In this document: piece by piece, positions 42,420-51,991 of the stretch
How positions within the stretch are numbered: position 1 is the stretch's first letter
How the letters are laid out: each line of letters begins with the position of its first letter
Assembly: GCF_000522505.1 (NCBI RefSeq)
Contig: NZ_AZMV01000002.1
Location: forward strand, 248,177 to 312,176
Direction of reading: 5' to 3'
Source of the DNA: Bifidobacterium moukalabense DSM 27321
Lineage (GTDB): Bacteria > Actinomycetota > Actinomycetes > Actinomycetales > Bifidobacteriaceae
DNA length: 64,000 nucleotides
Notes under the pieces: generated by a model
Database searches by the model: none
Told to the model about the DNA's origin: nothing
The model's input: the letters and a program-made list of their open reading frames with translations, nothing else
Position numbers and translations under genes: made by a program

Positions 42420-45400
42420 GCCACTCTCCTTTCGAAAACGGTGTTCTGTTCGCCGGCGCAGGCCGGGCAGACGGCTTTGTTTCTGCATGAATCCCTATGT
42501 TTCACTGTTGGACGTGCGGTGATTCGTCCGGCTCGGCTGGCGGCCGCCGCATAGAAGACGCGAGCGATCATGGTCAACGACCACACCGCCATGGTGGGGC
42601 GCAGTTCCAGGAACTGCCGCCAATGCTCGTCACCGACCGTTTCGGGGCGTTCGGCACCGTCGAGATCGTCGACGAACAGTTTGTCGAGCGTGGGGAGGCA
42701 GAGCCTGGACACATACCTGCCCGCATTCAGGCTTCCGTTGGCGAACAGCGCCTGCTGGTGATATGCCTCCTCACCCTGCGCGGTGCCGCGCGGTGCCGGC
42801 GCGGTGGAATGCATGACGTGGAACAGGGCGCTCTGCCCGATATTCGGCATGTGCGCAATGGCCTGTGCGCCGCGTGGCCCTTCTTCCGGGAACGCCAGTC
42901 CCAATTGGTAGCACACGAGTTGCAGATCGCTGAACATGTCTTGGCCGCTGGGCGGCTTACCGGTCTTGTAGTCGATCAGACGCACCTGTTCGCCGCCGCC
43001 GTTCAGCACACGTCGTTCCAGCCGGTCGATCCTGCCCGTCAGACGCACGGTCAGCCGTTCGGTCATGCCGTCCTCGGGCCAGCCGCCGACGAGCAGTCCC
43101 ATCAGGGATATGAGCTCGCCGCGTCCGATCGGGTCGACGCCTTCGATCGCGTTGTATGCCTCGAGAACGTCATCGAATCCGAAGCGTGCGGTGAACTGCA
43201 GTTCCGGCTCCGCCTCCGTAAGCTTGCCGACTTCGAATCTATCGGCGTTTTTGGCGGGGTATCCGCTGCGGTTCGAGTTGACGAAATACGTGGCGATGTT
43301 GTGTAGCGCCTCCGCCGCCTGCTCGTCCTTGCGCAGCGCCCTGTAGCGTTGTTCCGGATCGGCGATGGCGTTCAAATCGCCGCGCAGTTTCCCGTATTCG
43401 TCGAACATCCAGTCGAAAATCATATCGATGTTGTCGGCGTCGCTGAGCTGCGTATGCCGTTGCGGCAGATCGAGATGCGCTTCGGTGGCCCGTTGCGCCA
43501 CTTCGTGGATGATCGAGCCGAAGTTGGTGTCGACGTTGCCTGGCCGGGGGCCGGCGAAACGGTTCTCGAGCATCCAGCACACCGGGCAGGCCCACAGGCG
43601 GTCCACCGCGGATGGTGACAGCGTCACCACGTCGCCATCGCGATGCCGGTCATGCCCGCCGGAGGCATCGCGCCGGGGCTGCGCAGCCGCGGCGAATGGA
43701 TTCCCGCCTCCCGCACTGAATCCCGCGGAATCCGCGAATGCTCCCGACTGATGTGCGGGATCCGTTGTCGATACCGACACCGTGGAACCTGCCGCAACCG
43801 TGGAAGGCTCCGTGTCGATCGTGGAGGATTCCGCATCATCGGCGTTCCATGCGAATGGCCAATATGCGGGATCGGCGGCCGCAATGCCGTGCTGTGCCAG
43901 CAACGCCAACGCGGCGGCCGCATCCTTCGCCTTGGCCGAGCCGGCCGGTTCGGTCGCCAGCATGCTGCGCGCAGCCGCGACCAGGCCACGCGGATCGGCG
44001 TCGAGACCGTTGAACTCGCCGGCACCGCCGACCATCGCATAGTCGCGATGTTCCGGATCGGCGTCGCGGTCGCGGTCGAATCGTTCCGGCAGATAGCCGT
44101 ACAGAAAATCGGACGGCACATTGTCGTCATTCAATACGGCGCTCAGCACCGCGCATTCGTCGGCGCGGGTCAGTGCCACGAGGAAGCTCTTCTGCTCGGA
44201 GGCGAGTACCGCGGCCATCTGCGCGTCCTGACGGCCCGCGGAGGTGACGATGTCGTCGCGCAGTTCGCCATGCAGCATCACATCCGCCAGGCTCTCCCCG
44301 CCGAACAGGGTGTTGCGGGGAGCCAGATTCGGCCACTGGCCTTGCTGCAGGGCCGGGAGGAACACAAGATTCCAGTGTCTTCCGGCCGCACCGGTCGGCG
44401 TGGTGAGCGTTACGGCCTGGTCGATCGGTGCGGTGTGAGCCAGCGAATCGGCTTCGATGGTCAGGGCGCGCACCTGTTCGATGAACGCGCCGATGGTATG
44501 TGCGGCCATCACACCGTTCGATTCGTCGCCCGATGCGTAGCTGAACAGGCGCATCGCCGCGTCCAAACGGTCGTTCGCCGCGCGGCCTGCCGCGGAGTTC
44601 TCCAACGACACGCGCTGCCAGACCTGCGCCTTGTTGCAGGCCGTCCATGCACAGTCAAGCACGTATTGCGGTTCATGGGAGATGAGCTTGCGTTCCGCTT
44701 CGATGGTCTTGTCAAGCACCTTCCACAGGCTTGCGAATGCCTTGGATTGCGGGTCGGCGCCCAGTACGGAGGCGATTGCGTCGAGCACGCGGACCGTATT
44801 GCCTTCCAATAGCAGCACATACAACGCTTCCATGCCAAACGGCAGGTCGGCCGGGTCCCTTGAATCGTCCGAATCCGCGGAACCAGGCAGCTCTCCCGAT
44901 ATCAGACTGTCGTCGACCGCAATCGTCGGCGTATCCGAATCCGCCGGAACCGACTCGCGTACGGCACGGAAATCGGCGGCATAATCCCTCCAATCGGCGA
45001 TCAGTCGCGGCAGCAGCGCCTGTTTCGCCACGTCGGCCCTGCCGGAATCGTCCAATGCGTCGGAATCGTCCGATTCCAATACCGCGGCAAGCGAGCCGAG
45101 CGCATTCATCGCCGATTCGATGGTCGCCAATCGTGCGGGACGTCCCTCATGCCGTGCGTCGCCGCCCACCGTGATCAGCGGCGAGCCCATGATCAGCGCC
45201 ACGCGCGAACGAACATACGCACCGGCCGCACGAAGGCCCATTGTCGATGCCGCAATCGTCCGCCTCTTCAGTTCGGCCAATTCGATCAGCGCGAACAGGC
45301 CCTGCACGAACGGCTCGTCCTTCAGCGGACGGGTCACGCTCGAATAGCGCACGGGCACGCCGTCGGCCCGCAGGCGTTCGCCGAACGTACGCACGGTGTC

Positions 45401-46645
45401 GTTGTCGTGCGCGATCACGGCCATGTCGTTCCAGTCGCGGGAATGTTGCAGATGTTCGGTCTTGATCTTCCAGACCACGTCATCCAACTCTTCGACGGCG
45501 GAACGGTACATGGCGGTTCCGATGCTGCCGTCATCCGGCGAAACGCCGTCCGCGAGGCCGCCCGTCGGCACTGTTTCGATAGGCAGTGCGCCTGGCAGCG
45601 CCGGCATTTTGCCCGGACGATTCGGCAGCGCCTCATCCGTCGGTTCGGTGCTGGCGATCGACAAACTCACGCGGCTTGCGGCCAACGTGCGATACACGGG
45701 CTTGCGTCGTTCCGTTTCCGTGACGTCGATTCGTTCCAGCCGGGCCCCCAGTCGCGATTGCGCCGCGTTGAACAGGTATTCCGGATACGATCCGCGGAAC
45801 GTCTGTACGGATTCATCCGGATTGCCGACGAGCAGCAGCCGCACGCCGCGCTCGTGCAGGGCTGCGAGCATGTCGAATCCGGCAAGCGTGGCGTCTTGGA
45901 AATCGTCGACGATCAGCAGCCTCGGCAGGTCTTCGCTCCCGGCCTGCGCCACAGTAGCGGCCGCGTCGACCATGAGCTGCGATGCGTCGAGACGGTATTC
46001 GCCCGGATAGGCCGCACGAATCGCCTCATCGTATTCGGCACGCAGCGCGAAGGCGAGACGCCATTGGGTGCGCATGCGTTCGTGCCGTTCATTGAGCGTA
46101 CCGTCCTTGCTGGCAGCACGTGCAATCAGTTCATCCTCGAGTTCGGGTTTTGCGCCGATCTCGTTCATGCGGGCGAGCATGTCACGCAACTGGTTGGCGA
46201 AGGCGTCGGTGGAATCGTCGGCCACCATGCCCGACCAGTCGGCCACCGCGAAATACGTGCGCAGCAGGTCGCAGACGGCGCATGCGTCACCGCGATTCGT
46301 ATGATCCACATGCGAGGCGAGCACGCGGCGGATGATCACATCCTGTTCGGCGCCGTTGAGCAATTTCGGTAGGGGCAGACCCGCATGCGAGCGCACGGCC
46401 GTCACGATGCGGAAGGCCACGGCCGCCAGTGTGGTAACCGGTCGGGCCTGCGAAATCGCGGACAACTCACGAATTACCCGGTCGCCCAGATCATCGGCGA
46501 TCTGCCGGCCCGACACCGTCATCACGGCCTGCGTATCGCCATACCGCCTCATCGCGGCGATCAGCGTGCGTAACGCAAACTCGGTTTTGCCGCTGCGGGG
46601 TGCCCCCGCAACCAACGTCACATCCGAAAGATCATCCAAAGCCAT
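42416..46645 (-). CDS. adnA: ATP-dependent helicase-nuclease, AdnA-type subunit with Fe-S nuclease
   Basis: A 1,409-residue partner of AdnB. The N-terminal motor is degenerate: Walker A GAPRSGKTE (14-22) is kept, but Walker B reads LLIVDDFQDAT (Asp-Asp instead of Asp-Glu), and motif VI is ALTRADECAVLS with the usual Arg changed. The C-terminal nuclease has LIDYKTGKPP. Cysteines in WACPVCW (about residue 1030) and the final DSCRNKAVCPAC look like the four ligands of an iron-sulphur cluster that braces this nuclease type. This fits a mainly structural motor plus active nuclease. The start is ATG 46645, four bases beyond GGGAGG; an adjacent ATG at 46648 is too close. Its leader lies in the repeat element at 46652. 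Confidence 0.87.
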   Translation of the reverse strand: MALDDLSDVTLVAGAPRSGKTEFALRTLIAAMRRYGDTQAVMTVSGRQIADDLGDRVIRELSAISQARPVTTLAAVAFRIVTAVRSHAGLPLPKLLNGAEQDVIIRRVLASHVDHTNRGDACAVCDLLRTYFAVADWSGMVADDSTDAFANQLRDMLARMNEIGAKPELEDELIARAASKDGTLNERHERMRTQWRLAFALRAEYDEAIRAAYPGEYRLDASQLMVDAAATVAQAGSEDLPRLLIVDDFQDATLAGFDMLAALHERGVRLLLVGNPDESVQTFRGSYPEYLFNAAQSRLGARLERIDVTETERRKPVYRTLAASRVSLSIASTEPTDEALPNRPGKMPALPGALPIETVPTGGLADGVSPDDGSIGTAMYRSAVEELDDVVWKIKTEHLQHSRDWNDMAVIAHDNDTVRTFGERLRADGVPVRYSSVTRPLKDEPFVQGLFALIELAELKRRTIAASTMGLRAAGAYVRSRVALIMGSPLITVGGDARHEGRPARLATIESAMNALGSLAAVLESDDSDALDDSGRADVAKQALLPRLIADWRDYAADFRAVRESVPADSDTPTIAVDDSLISGELPGSADSDDSRDPADLPFGMEALYVLLLEGNTVRVLDAIASVLGADPQSKAFASLWKVLDKTIEAERKLISHEPQYVLDCAWTACNKAQVWQRVSLENSAAGRAANDRLDAAMRLFSYASGDESNGVMAAHTIGAFIEQVRALTIEADSLAHTAPIDQAVTLTTPTGAAGRHWNLVFLPALQQGQWPNLAPRNTLFGGESLADVMLHGELRDDIVTSAGRQDAQMAAVLASEQKSFLVALTRADECAVLSAVLNDDNVPSDFLYGYLPERFDRDRDADPEHRDYAMVGGAGEFNGLDADPRGLVAAARSMLATEPAGSAKAKDAAAALALLAQHGIAAADPAYWPFAWNADDAESSTIDTEPSTVAAGSTVSVSTTDPAHQSGAFADSAGFSAGGGNPFAAAAQPRRDASGGHDRHRDGDVVTLSPSAVDRLWACPVCWMLENRFAGPRPGNVDTNFGSIIHEVAQRATEAHLDLPQRHTQLSDADNIDMIFDWMFDEYGKLRGDLNAIADPEQRYRALRKDEQAAEALHNIATYFVNSNRSGYPAKNADRFEVGKLTEAEPELQFTARFGFDDVLEAYNAIEGVDPIGRGELISLMGLLVGGWPEDGMTERLTVRLTGRIDRLERRVLNGGGEQVRLIDYKTGKPPSGQDMFSDLQLVCYQLGLAFPEEGPRGAQAIAHMPNIGQSALFHVMHSTAPAPRGTAQGEEAYHQQALFANGSLNAGRYVSRLCLPTLDKLFVDDLDGAERPETVGDEHWRQFLELRPTMAVWSLTMIARVFYAAAASRAGRITARPTVKHRDSCRNKAVCPACAGEQNTVFERRVA

Positions 46646-46651
46646 CATGCC

Positions 46652-46975
46652 TCCCAAGACTACTCGACCGATTGCGTCCTCACCGTGCGCTCACCGGACA
46701 AATCGCCAGTGCCGCAGCGCACGATTCGCGATTACGGCCTTTCGATCGCATCGTGCGCCGATAAGCACCGCCATGACGCCCCTTAAGGCTCATCCGGATT
46801 CAGATTTTATGGAGTTTATTAAGTTAGGGGGGTGTTGTCTCGAATAGGCATCGTGCACGACCTGAAAATAACCGCACGATTCGAAAATCGTGCGTCATAT
46901 CAGTCCCTAATAAGCCACAGCACACTTCAAATAACCATAATCGTCAATACGTAAATCGTGCGCATTGCATTACTG
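46652..46975. repeat. Intergenic hairpin element, copy A
   Basis: Begins CCCAAGACTACTCGACCGAT and contains a hairpin from CGCACGAT (46718-46725) and ATCGTGCG (46750-46757). A TTAAG motif follows, then a perfect hairpin with arms CGCACGATT (46873-46881) and AATCGTGCG (46886-46894). Further ATCGTGC half-sites lie near 46850 and 46955. The same order of blocks, diverged, is found at 49828-50085 upstream of the MATE gene. No gene lies in 46646-47115; base composition shifts to AT-rich from about 46800. Confidence 0.55.
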
Positions 46976-47115
46976 CCACCAGACCAAACCAAGTACATCA
47001 CGAATACTTTTCATTCCAAAAAGCAATAATGATATAATTTCGAGCACCTTCATTCCCATCATGCATGATGACGGATAAGGCAAGTATTGTTGCTCAATCA
47101 AAGTGGAGTCGAGCC

Positions 47116-48184
47116 ATGGACAAAGAAGTTAATCTTCCTACATTAGAAAATAGCCCCAATCAAAACACAGAGAAACCTTTTTCTAGAAATCTATTCGATT
47201 ACGCTACCTCAGAACTCTCTCAAGATGCATTTATCTGCTGGATCTGCGCACAATTCGACAGTAACGACGCAACCGTACGCACAGCCTCCCAAAACTTATT
47301 GCATGCTTTTCTTGGAGGCAATGACAATGACCCCGTCGGAGTCAAGGAAATTTATCGACAAAAAGAAAACATTGATGTACTCCTGCTTCTGCAGTACAAG
47401 GGGCAAGAATTCCCTATCGTTGTGGAAGATAAGACTAGTTCGCGATATCATAACGATCAACTTGACAGGTACAGAACCAGCGCCGCGAGTATATATGACC
47501 GAGGAAAAAATGATATTAGAGTTGTCTATTTTAAGACTGAGACTGTCTATGAAGAACAAGACATTCGCAATAAATGCGATATCGTTTTAAATCGTAAGGA
47601 CATTCTCGAATGTCTTAATACGACATCCAAAAATCCGATCCTTATGGATTACGTTGATCGTCTCAAGCGTATATGTGCAAGATATGACCAATATCGCTCC
47701 TTACCTGTGAAGGATTGGTCATACGATGGGTGGTGTGGGTTTTTCGAATATCTGCAAAAAAAGGCTCATCACTAGGGGTTATTGGACAGGATACGGATAT
47801 AACAGCAATCTACAGGGCGGCCATTGGACGCTATGGCTCGGTAATTCAAAGAAAATAGGTGCAGGTGCGTGGCAGTTTATGGTCAATGTGGAAACCCCAA
47901 ATTCACATATTTTCAATCAAGACGAATGCCTGCTCAAAGTCACTGTAAGGCTTTGTAATAAGAAAGGAAAACACTCAAGGAAAGAATTCGGCCTGCCTGA
48001 AATTAACAGACGAAAATATCGTCACGTCTGTGGTGTGAACACAATCATGGGAGAGTTGATGCGGATAGACCGTTTTAGCGAGGAGAGCTCTTGGAAATAC
48101 GAGGAAGTCGAGAAAGCAATATTTGACGCTATCGACCAATACGAAAAATGGTGCGACGAGAACCTATATGCAGGGACGGACTGA
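47116..48184 (+). pseudogene. PD-(D/E)XK nuclease-like gene broken by a frameshift in an A7 run
   Basis: Two overlapping frames form one protein of about 355 residues. The first (47116-47775) has LSQDAFICWICAQF, then NIDVLLLLQYKGQEFPIVVEDKTSSRYHNDQLDRYR, the D...ExK core of a PD-(D/E)XK nuclease similar to the PDDEXK_4 group. The second frame (to 48184) supplies the C-terminal part RGYWTGYGYNSNLQGGHWTLWLGN. The switch falls at CAAAAAAAGG (47756-47765); removing one A restores a continuous protein. The stretch is strongly AT-rich compared with its neighbours and probably horizontally acquired. GTGGAG before ATG 47116 sets the start. A phase-variable or slippage-dependent gene, or a sequencing error, is also possible. 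Confidence 0.68.
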
Positions 48185-48446
48185 CACGTTGAATAAGTTG
48201 TCTTACCGTCTAGCGTTCTGCTGTTCCCAAGTGAGTTGCAGTCAGTTTTTCCGCATATTATTTGTTGGCAATAGATAGCGAATAAGAAAAACCATCCGAT
48301 GGTGACCGGAATCATCACGATGAAACTTGTCTCTCATGAAGACTCCGACTACCACCACCCTAATTGAGGATGCAAGGTAAAAGTCGTCATTGGATGGAAG
48401 CCCTTTTTTTTCTCGTGACCGGAACGATATTCGAAGAGTCAAGGAT
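48185..48446. other. AT-rich intergenic region
   Basis: About 260 bases between the nuclease-like gene and the converging MATE gene. It holds no convincing gene or strong terminator. Composition returns to GC-rich at about 48430, which marks the right edge of the AT-rich patch. Confidence 0.4.
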
Positions 48447-49787
48447 TCATCGATTCAGCCAGGCGTCGCCGCAGATGCGCAGAGCGTTGAAGATGGCCCG
48501 GATTCCGATGAACAGGAGTGTGACGGCGGCCCAGAGCGCGGTCATGCGGACGGTATCCGGCACGGCGGAGCCGTTGCACAGCACGCCGATGCCGGCAAGA
48601 CTCGGCAGGTAGATGCATGCGGTGATGATGCAGGTGGCGGCAAGGTAACGGTAATCGCCCGCACCGATCAGAATGCCGTCAACCGCCCACATCCAACCGG
48701 AAAGCGGCAACGTGACGCCGACGACGACCATGCCGACCGCAATCAGATGCCGCACCGGCACCGATGCGGAAAACAGCGGAGGCGCAATCAATCCCAAGGC
48801 AATCAGACCTATGCCGATCACGATTCCCGCAGCGAGTCCGGCCCGACCGGCCGCCCTGGTCATGCGCAAGGCCCGCTGCGGCCGTTCCGCACCGATCTCC
48901 GCCGCCACAAGACTCTGCCCAGCGATGCCGATGGCGTCCAGCATGTTCAATACGAAATTCCATGTCGAATTCACGGCCTGATAGGCGGCAAGCACCCGCA
49001 CACCCATACGCGCGGCCAGCATCACCGTGGCCATCAGGCACGCGCGCAGGGCAAGCGTGCGGATGAACAATACCAGGCCGTCGCCCATACTCGCCTTGAT
49101 GCCCTGCATGCGAGGCCGCAATGAGGCACCCTCCTGACGGGCCCACAGCAGCGCCGGTACGATCAGTACGACCGCCATGAACCATTGCGCAATCAACGTG
49201 CCCACGCCGGAGCCGAACACGCCCCAGCCGCATCCGAGGATGAGCGTCACATCCAGCACCGTATTCAATATGGCACCGGTGACGGCCGCCACCAAGGTGA
49301 TCGCAACCTTCGCCAAGCCGCGGAAGATGCCGTTCGCCGCATACACCAGCAGCATGCCCGGCAAGCCGAACACCACCGCACGCAGATAGGCGACCGCATC
49401 ATCCAACGCGACGCCGCCAGCGCCCATCCAAAGGCATATCGGGCGCGCGAACACGAACAGCGCCACGGAGACGACGATGCCGATGGCCAGCGCCAGCCAC
49501 AATCCGCTGATGCCGGCCTCCAATCCCTCGCGCCGTCTGCCCGCCCCCATCAGTCGTGCGACGCGGGATGTGGTGCCATAGGCCAGAAAGACGCATAGGC
49601 CGACCACGGTGAGCACTATCGTCGAGCCGACCGACAGTCCAGCCAACGCGCTGTCGCCGACATGCCCGACGATGGCGGTGTCGATGAGCACGAACGCCGG
49701 TTCGGCGATCAGCTGCCCGAACGTCGGGATCGCCAGTGCGAGAATCCGTCGGTTGACCGACCGTTCCGCCCGTTCATCATCGGCCAT
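48447..49787 (-). CDS. MATE-family efflux transporter
   Basis: A 446-residue transporter with twelve helices. The opening NRRILALAIPTFGQLIAEPAFVLIDTAIVGHVG and the later FLAYGTTSRVARLMGAGRR and AYQAVNSTWNFVLNMLDAIGIAGQSLVA are typical of the DinF/NorM branch of MATE exporters, which expel cationic compounds or metabolites with H+ or Na+. CAGGGAGTTTGAG directly before ATG 49787 (MADDERAE) sets the start; Met residues further upstream lack a site. Its leader lies in repeat copy B. Confidence 0.9.
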   Translation of the reverse strand: MADDERAERSVNRRILALAIPTFGQLIAEPAFVLIDTAIVGHVGDSALAGLSVGSTIVLTVVGLCVFLAYGTTSRVARLMGAGRRREGLEAGISGLWLALAIGIVVSVALFVFARPICLWMGAGGVALDDAVAYLRAVVFGLPGMLLVYAANGIFRGLAKVAITLVAAVTGAILNTVLDVTLILGCGWGVFGSGVGTLIAQWFMAVVLIVPALLWARQEGASLRPRMQGIKASMGDGLVLFIRTLALRACLMATVMLAARMGVRVLAAYQAVNSTWNFVLNMLDAIGIAGQSLVAAEIGAERPQRALRMTRAAGRAGLAAGIVIGIGLIALGLIAPPLFSASVPVRHLIAVGMVVVGVTLPLSGWMWAVDGILIGAGDYRYLAATCIITACIYLPSLAGIGVLCNGSAVPDTVRMTALWAAVTLLFIGIRAIFNALRICGDAWLNR

Positions 49788-49827
49788 CTCAAACTCCCTG
49801 ATCATTGGCGCAACACCGTCATGATCC

Positions 49828-50085
49828 CCAAGACTACTCAACCGATCGGCCGCTCAACCGATCACGCCCGCGACGCGTGCCCATCGGGCGAAATGCCGGA
49901 ATCACATCGCACGATCGGCGATTCACGGTCTTCTTGCCGATCGTGCGATGCCAATCCTCATCACAACACCCCCTAAGTCGTATGTGATCCTCTTAAGGTT
50001 GGGCTAGGAGGCGTGCGTTCGGGCATGTCCGTCGCACGATGCGAAAAAAAGCATCCCAATATGGAATCGTGCATTACGTCAGTGC
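49828..50085. repeat. Intergenic hairpin element, copy B
   Basis: Begins CCCCAAGACTACTCAACCGAT and contains a perfect 15-bp hairpin, CATCGCACGATCGGC (49905-49919) with GCCGATCGTGCGATG (49936-49950). CCCCCTAAG and TTAAGGTTGGG follow, then GCACGAT (50034-50040) with ATCGTGC (50066-50072). Block order and orientation match copy A at 46652-46975. Both copies are immediately 5' of minus-strand genes. Confidence 0.55.
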
Positions 50086-50234
50086 CTGGAATCATCGCAA
50101 CGCGGTCCAGACGATGGTGGAGGTTTCGCGGACCTCTCCCTCCGCTCCTTCCTAGCATCCCGTTCGGCGCCCTGCACATGCAGGAGCCACGCGATTCCGC
50201 CGATGATCAATGAACCACCGCAATCTTCCCCTTA

Positions 50235-50432
50235 TCACCCTTTTTTCGCGGGTGGTCGAAGGGATTCCGGAGCCGGCGCCACCGAATCGGCAACGGTCGC
50301 GTCAGGCATTGCCGAAGTCAGTGGATGGCCGCAATTCATGCGGAATCCGGAATCATCATCGTTCTTCGCGCCGCAGCCGGCGTGCAACGTGTGTCCTGCC
50401 TCTGATTCGCCGCATCGCGCATGCAACCCCAT
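50235..50432 (-). pseudogene. Small zinc-ribbon-like open frame, probably a decayed remnant
   Basis: A 65-residue frame from ATG 50432, preceded by AAAGGGGAATC. It contains GCGAKNDDDSGFRMNCGHPL, which resembles the CPxCGAKNxxDxxFCxNCGxPL zinc ribbon at the N-terminus of many actinobacterial membrane proteins. Two of the four expected cysteines are changed (to Gly/Ala and Arg). No transmembrane part follows before the stop. It may be a fragment of a larger gene or a small protein that no longer binds zinc. Confidence 0.35.
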
Positions 50433-50479
50433 GATTCCCCTTTGAGGGGATACGTAGGGACAAACCGGTATCGGCGGGG

Positions 50480-50508
50480 TTCCATTAGGGAGACGCACAA
50501 CCTAAAAT
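50480..50508 (+). promoter_or_regulatory. Probable promoter of the kinase cluster
   Basis: TTCCAT (50480-50485) and TAAAAT (50503-50508) are separated by 17 bases and lie 48 bases upstream of the kinase ATG. The -10 hexamer matches five of six consensus positions. Confidence 0.5.
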
Positions 50509-50556
50509 ATCGAAAAGAGTATGGCCGAGTGACGGCTTAGAGCAGAAGGAAGAGGC

Positions 50557-51957
50557 ATGGAGGCTCCACAACCGGTTCCGCCACAGATAACCGGCTATGA
50601 TTTCGTGCAACGGCTGGGCGCAGGCTCCGAAGCAACGGTATACCTGTACCAGCAGCGTTCCCCTGCCCGGCCGGTCGCCATCAAGGTGAGCAACAAGTCC
50701 CTGGATCCACGTGCGGCCGCACGGTTCCGCGCCGAGGCCGATTTCATGGCGCAGATTTCCTCGCACCCCTATATTCTTTCGATTTTCGAATCCGGCGTGA
50801 CCAGCACCGGACTCGGCTACACCGTATTCGAATTCGCGCCGGGCGGCAGCTACAGGGACGCCCTGCGCAGCGCCACGCTCAACGCCGACCAGATGCTCGA
50901 TCTCGGCATCGATCTGGCGAGCGCCCTGTTCGCCGCGCACCGCAAGGGCATCATCCACCGGGACATCAAAACCAGCAACGTGCTCATCAACGCGCAAGGC
51001 ATGCCGGTGCTGTCGGATTTCGGCATCTCCGCCACCATCTACGATCACCGCACGACCGGCTACTCGCTGCCTTGGGCCCCGCCGGAAGTGATTTCGGGTA
51101 CCGGTGGCGGCAATGAGGCCTCCGACATCTATTCGCTGGGGGCCACGCTGTTCGCGACGATCACCGGTCGCTCGCCTTATGAGTATGCCTATCGCGTGTC
51201 CAACAAGCAGGAACTGGCCACGGCGATCGTCAACAGGCCGCTGCCGAAGCTCAACCGCCCCGATGTACCGCCGCAGGTGGAGCAGGTGCTGCGCAAGGCG
51301 CTCGACAAGAATCCTGACCAGCGGTATTATTCCGCGCTTGATTTCGCCCGGGCCATGCAGCGGGTGCAATATGCGCTGTACGGGCATGCCACGCCGACCA
51401 CGGTGGAGGGCGTGCCGCAGTATCCGAAGGATCTTTCCTCCCATCCGGACGCGCATGCCGCGGACGACCTGCCCGACTCCGGCCAATCCAAGGCATGGGC
51501 GAAGCCCGTCGTCATCGGCACGCTCGTCGTGGCCGCCATCGCCGTGGTCGCCATGGTGTTCGCCTTCATCGTGATTCCACACATGGATTCCATCTCCGAT
51601 GGCGGCAATGTGCATGTCACGGATCCCACGACGAAGGCGAAGGATGACGATACCGATGACAACGACGACATCGACACGGCGATCGTGCCCTCCGTGGAGA
51701 ACCTTACCGGCCAGTACAACGGCGACAAGGTGAGGTTCGCCTGGGTGAATCCCGATCCGAAGAAGGGCGATTCCTACGCGTGGTCCATCGTCGGCGATTC
51801 CGGGGTGGATATGAGCACGCAGGCGACCGCCACGGACGACACACAGGTCGAGGTCCCGGCCGGCGACGGCCCGCAGACCTGCATTCAGGTGAGCCTGATC
51901 CGAGCCGACCGGCGGATGTCGCAGAATCCGACGATCGCCTGTGCGGCCAAGCCATAA
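50557..51957 (+). CDS. pkb2: Membrane-anchored serine/threonine protein kinase
   Basis: A 466-residue Hanks-type kinase. The cytosolic domain occupies residues about 10-275: glycine loop RLGAGSEATVY, lysine in VAIKVSN, catalytic HRDIKTSNVLIN (about 133-145), DFGIS (about 155) and APPE with an activation loop. One membrane helix (about 316-340, VVIGTLVVAAIAVVAMVFAFIVI) leads to an outside domain of some 120 residues that lacks PASTA repeats and has a beta-sandwich look. It is first in a cluster with an FN3 surface protein, MoxR ATPase, DUF58, transglutaminase-like and PP2C genes. The Pkb2 name follows the kinase of the equivalent cluster in other bifidobacteria. AAGGAAG precedes ATG 50557. Confidence 0.9.
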   Translation: MEAPQPVPPQITGYDFVQRLGAGSEATVYLYQQRSPARPVAIKVSNKSLDPRAAARFRAEADFMAQISSHPYILSIFESGVTSTGLGYTVFEFAPGGSYRDALRSATLNADQMLDLGIDLASALFAAHRKGIIHRDIKTSNVLINAQGMPVLSDFGISATIYDHRTTGYSLPWAPPEVISGTGGGNEASDIYSLGATLFATITGRSPYEYAYRVSNKQELATAIVNRPLPKLNRPDVPPQVEQVLRKALDKNPDQRYYSALDFARAMQRVQYALYGHATPTTVEGVPQYPKDLSSHPDAHAADDLPDSGQSKAWAKPVVIGTLVVAAIAVVAMVFAFIVIPHMDSISDGGNVHVTDPTTKAKDDDTDDNDDIDTAIVPSVENLTGQYNGDKVRFAWVNPDPKKGDSYAWSIVGDSGVDMSTQATATDDTQVEVPAGDGPQTCIQVSLIRADRRMSQNPTIACAAKP

Positions 51958-51991
51958 CGCACCGCCGCCACAAGAGAACCGGAGAAGATCC

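Larger units (their letters stand above)
50086..50556. other. Intergenic region before the kinase cluster
   Basis: About 470 bases. The minus strand carries a small zinc-ribbon-like remnant (50235-50432). The end next to the kinase holds a promoter at 50480-50508. A TCCCC-TTTGA-GGGGA palindrome lies at about 50436-50450. Nothing else was recognised. Confidence 0.45.

Noticed and set aside
46640-46980. CRISPR array suggested by repeated CGCACGAT/ATCGTGCG words
   Set aside because: The words are inverted hairpin arms at irregular spacing without equal-length repeats and spacers, and no cas gene is nearby.
47756-47765. Programmed -1 frameshift on A-AAA-AAG in the nuclease-like gene
   Set aside because: The downstream coding frame is +1 relative to the first, so a -1 slip would not reach it. 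Indel, +1 shift or transcriptional slippage remain possible.
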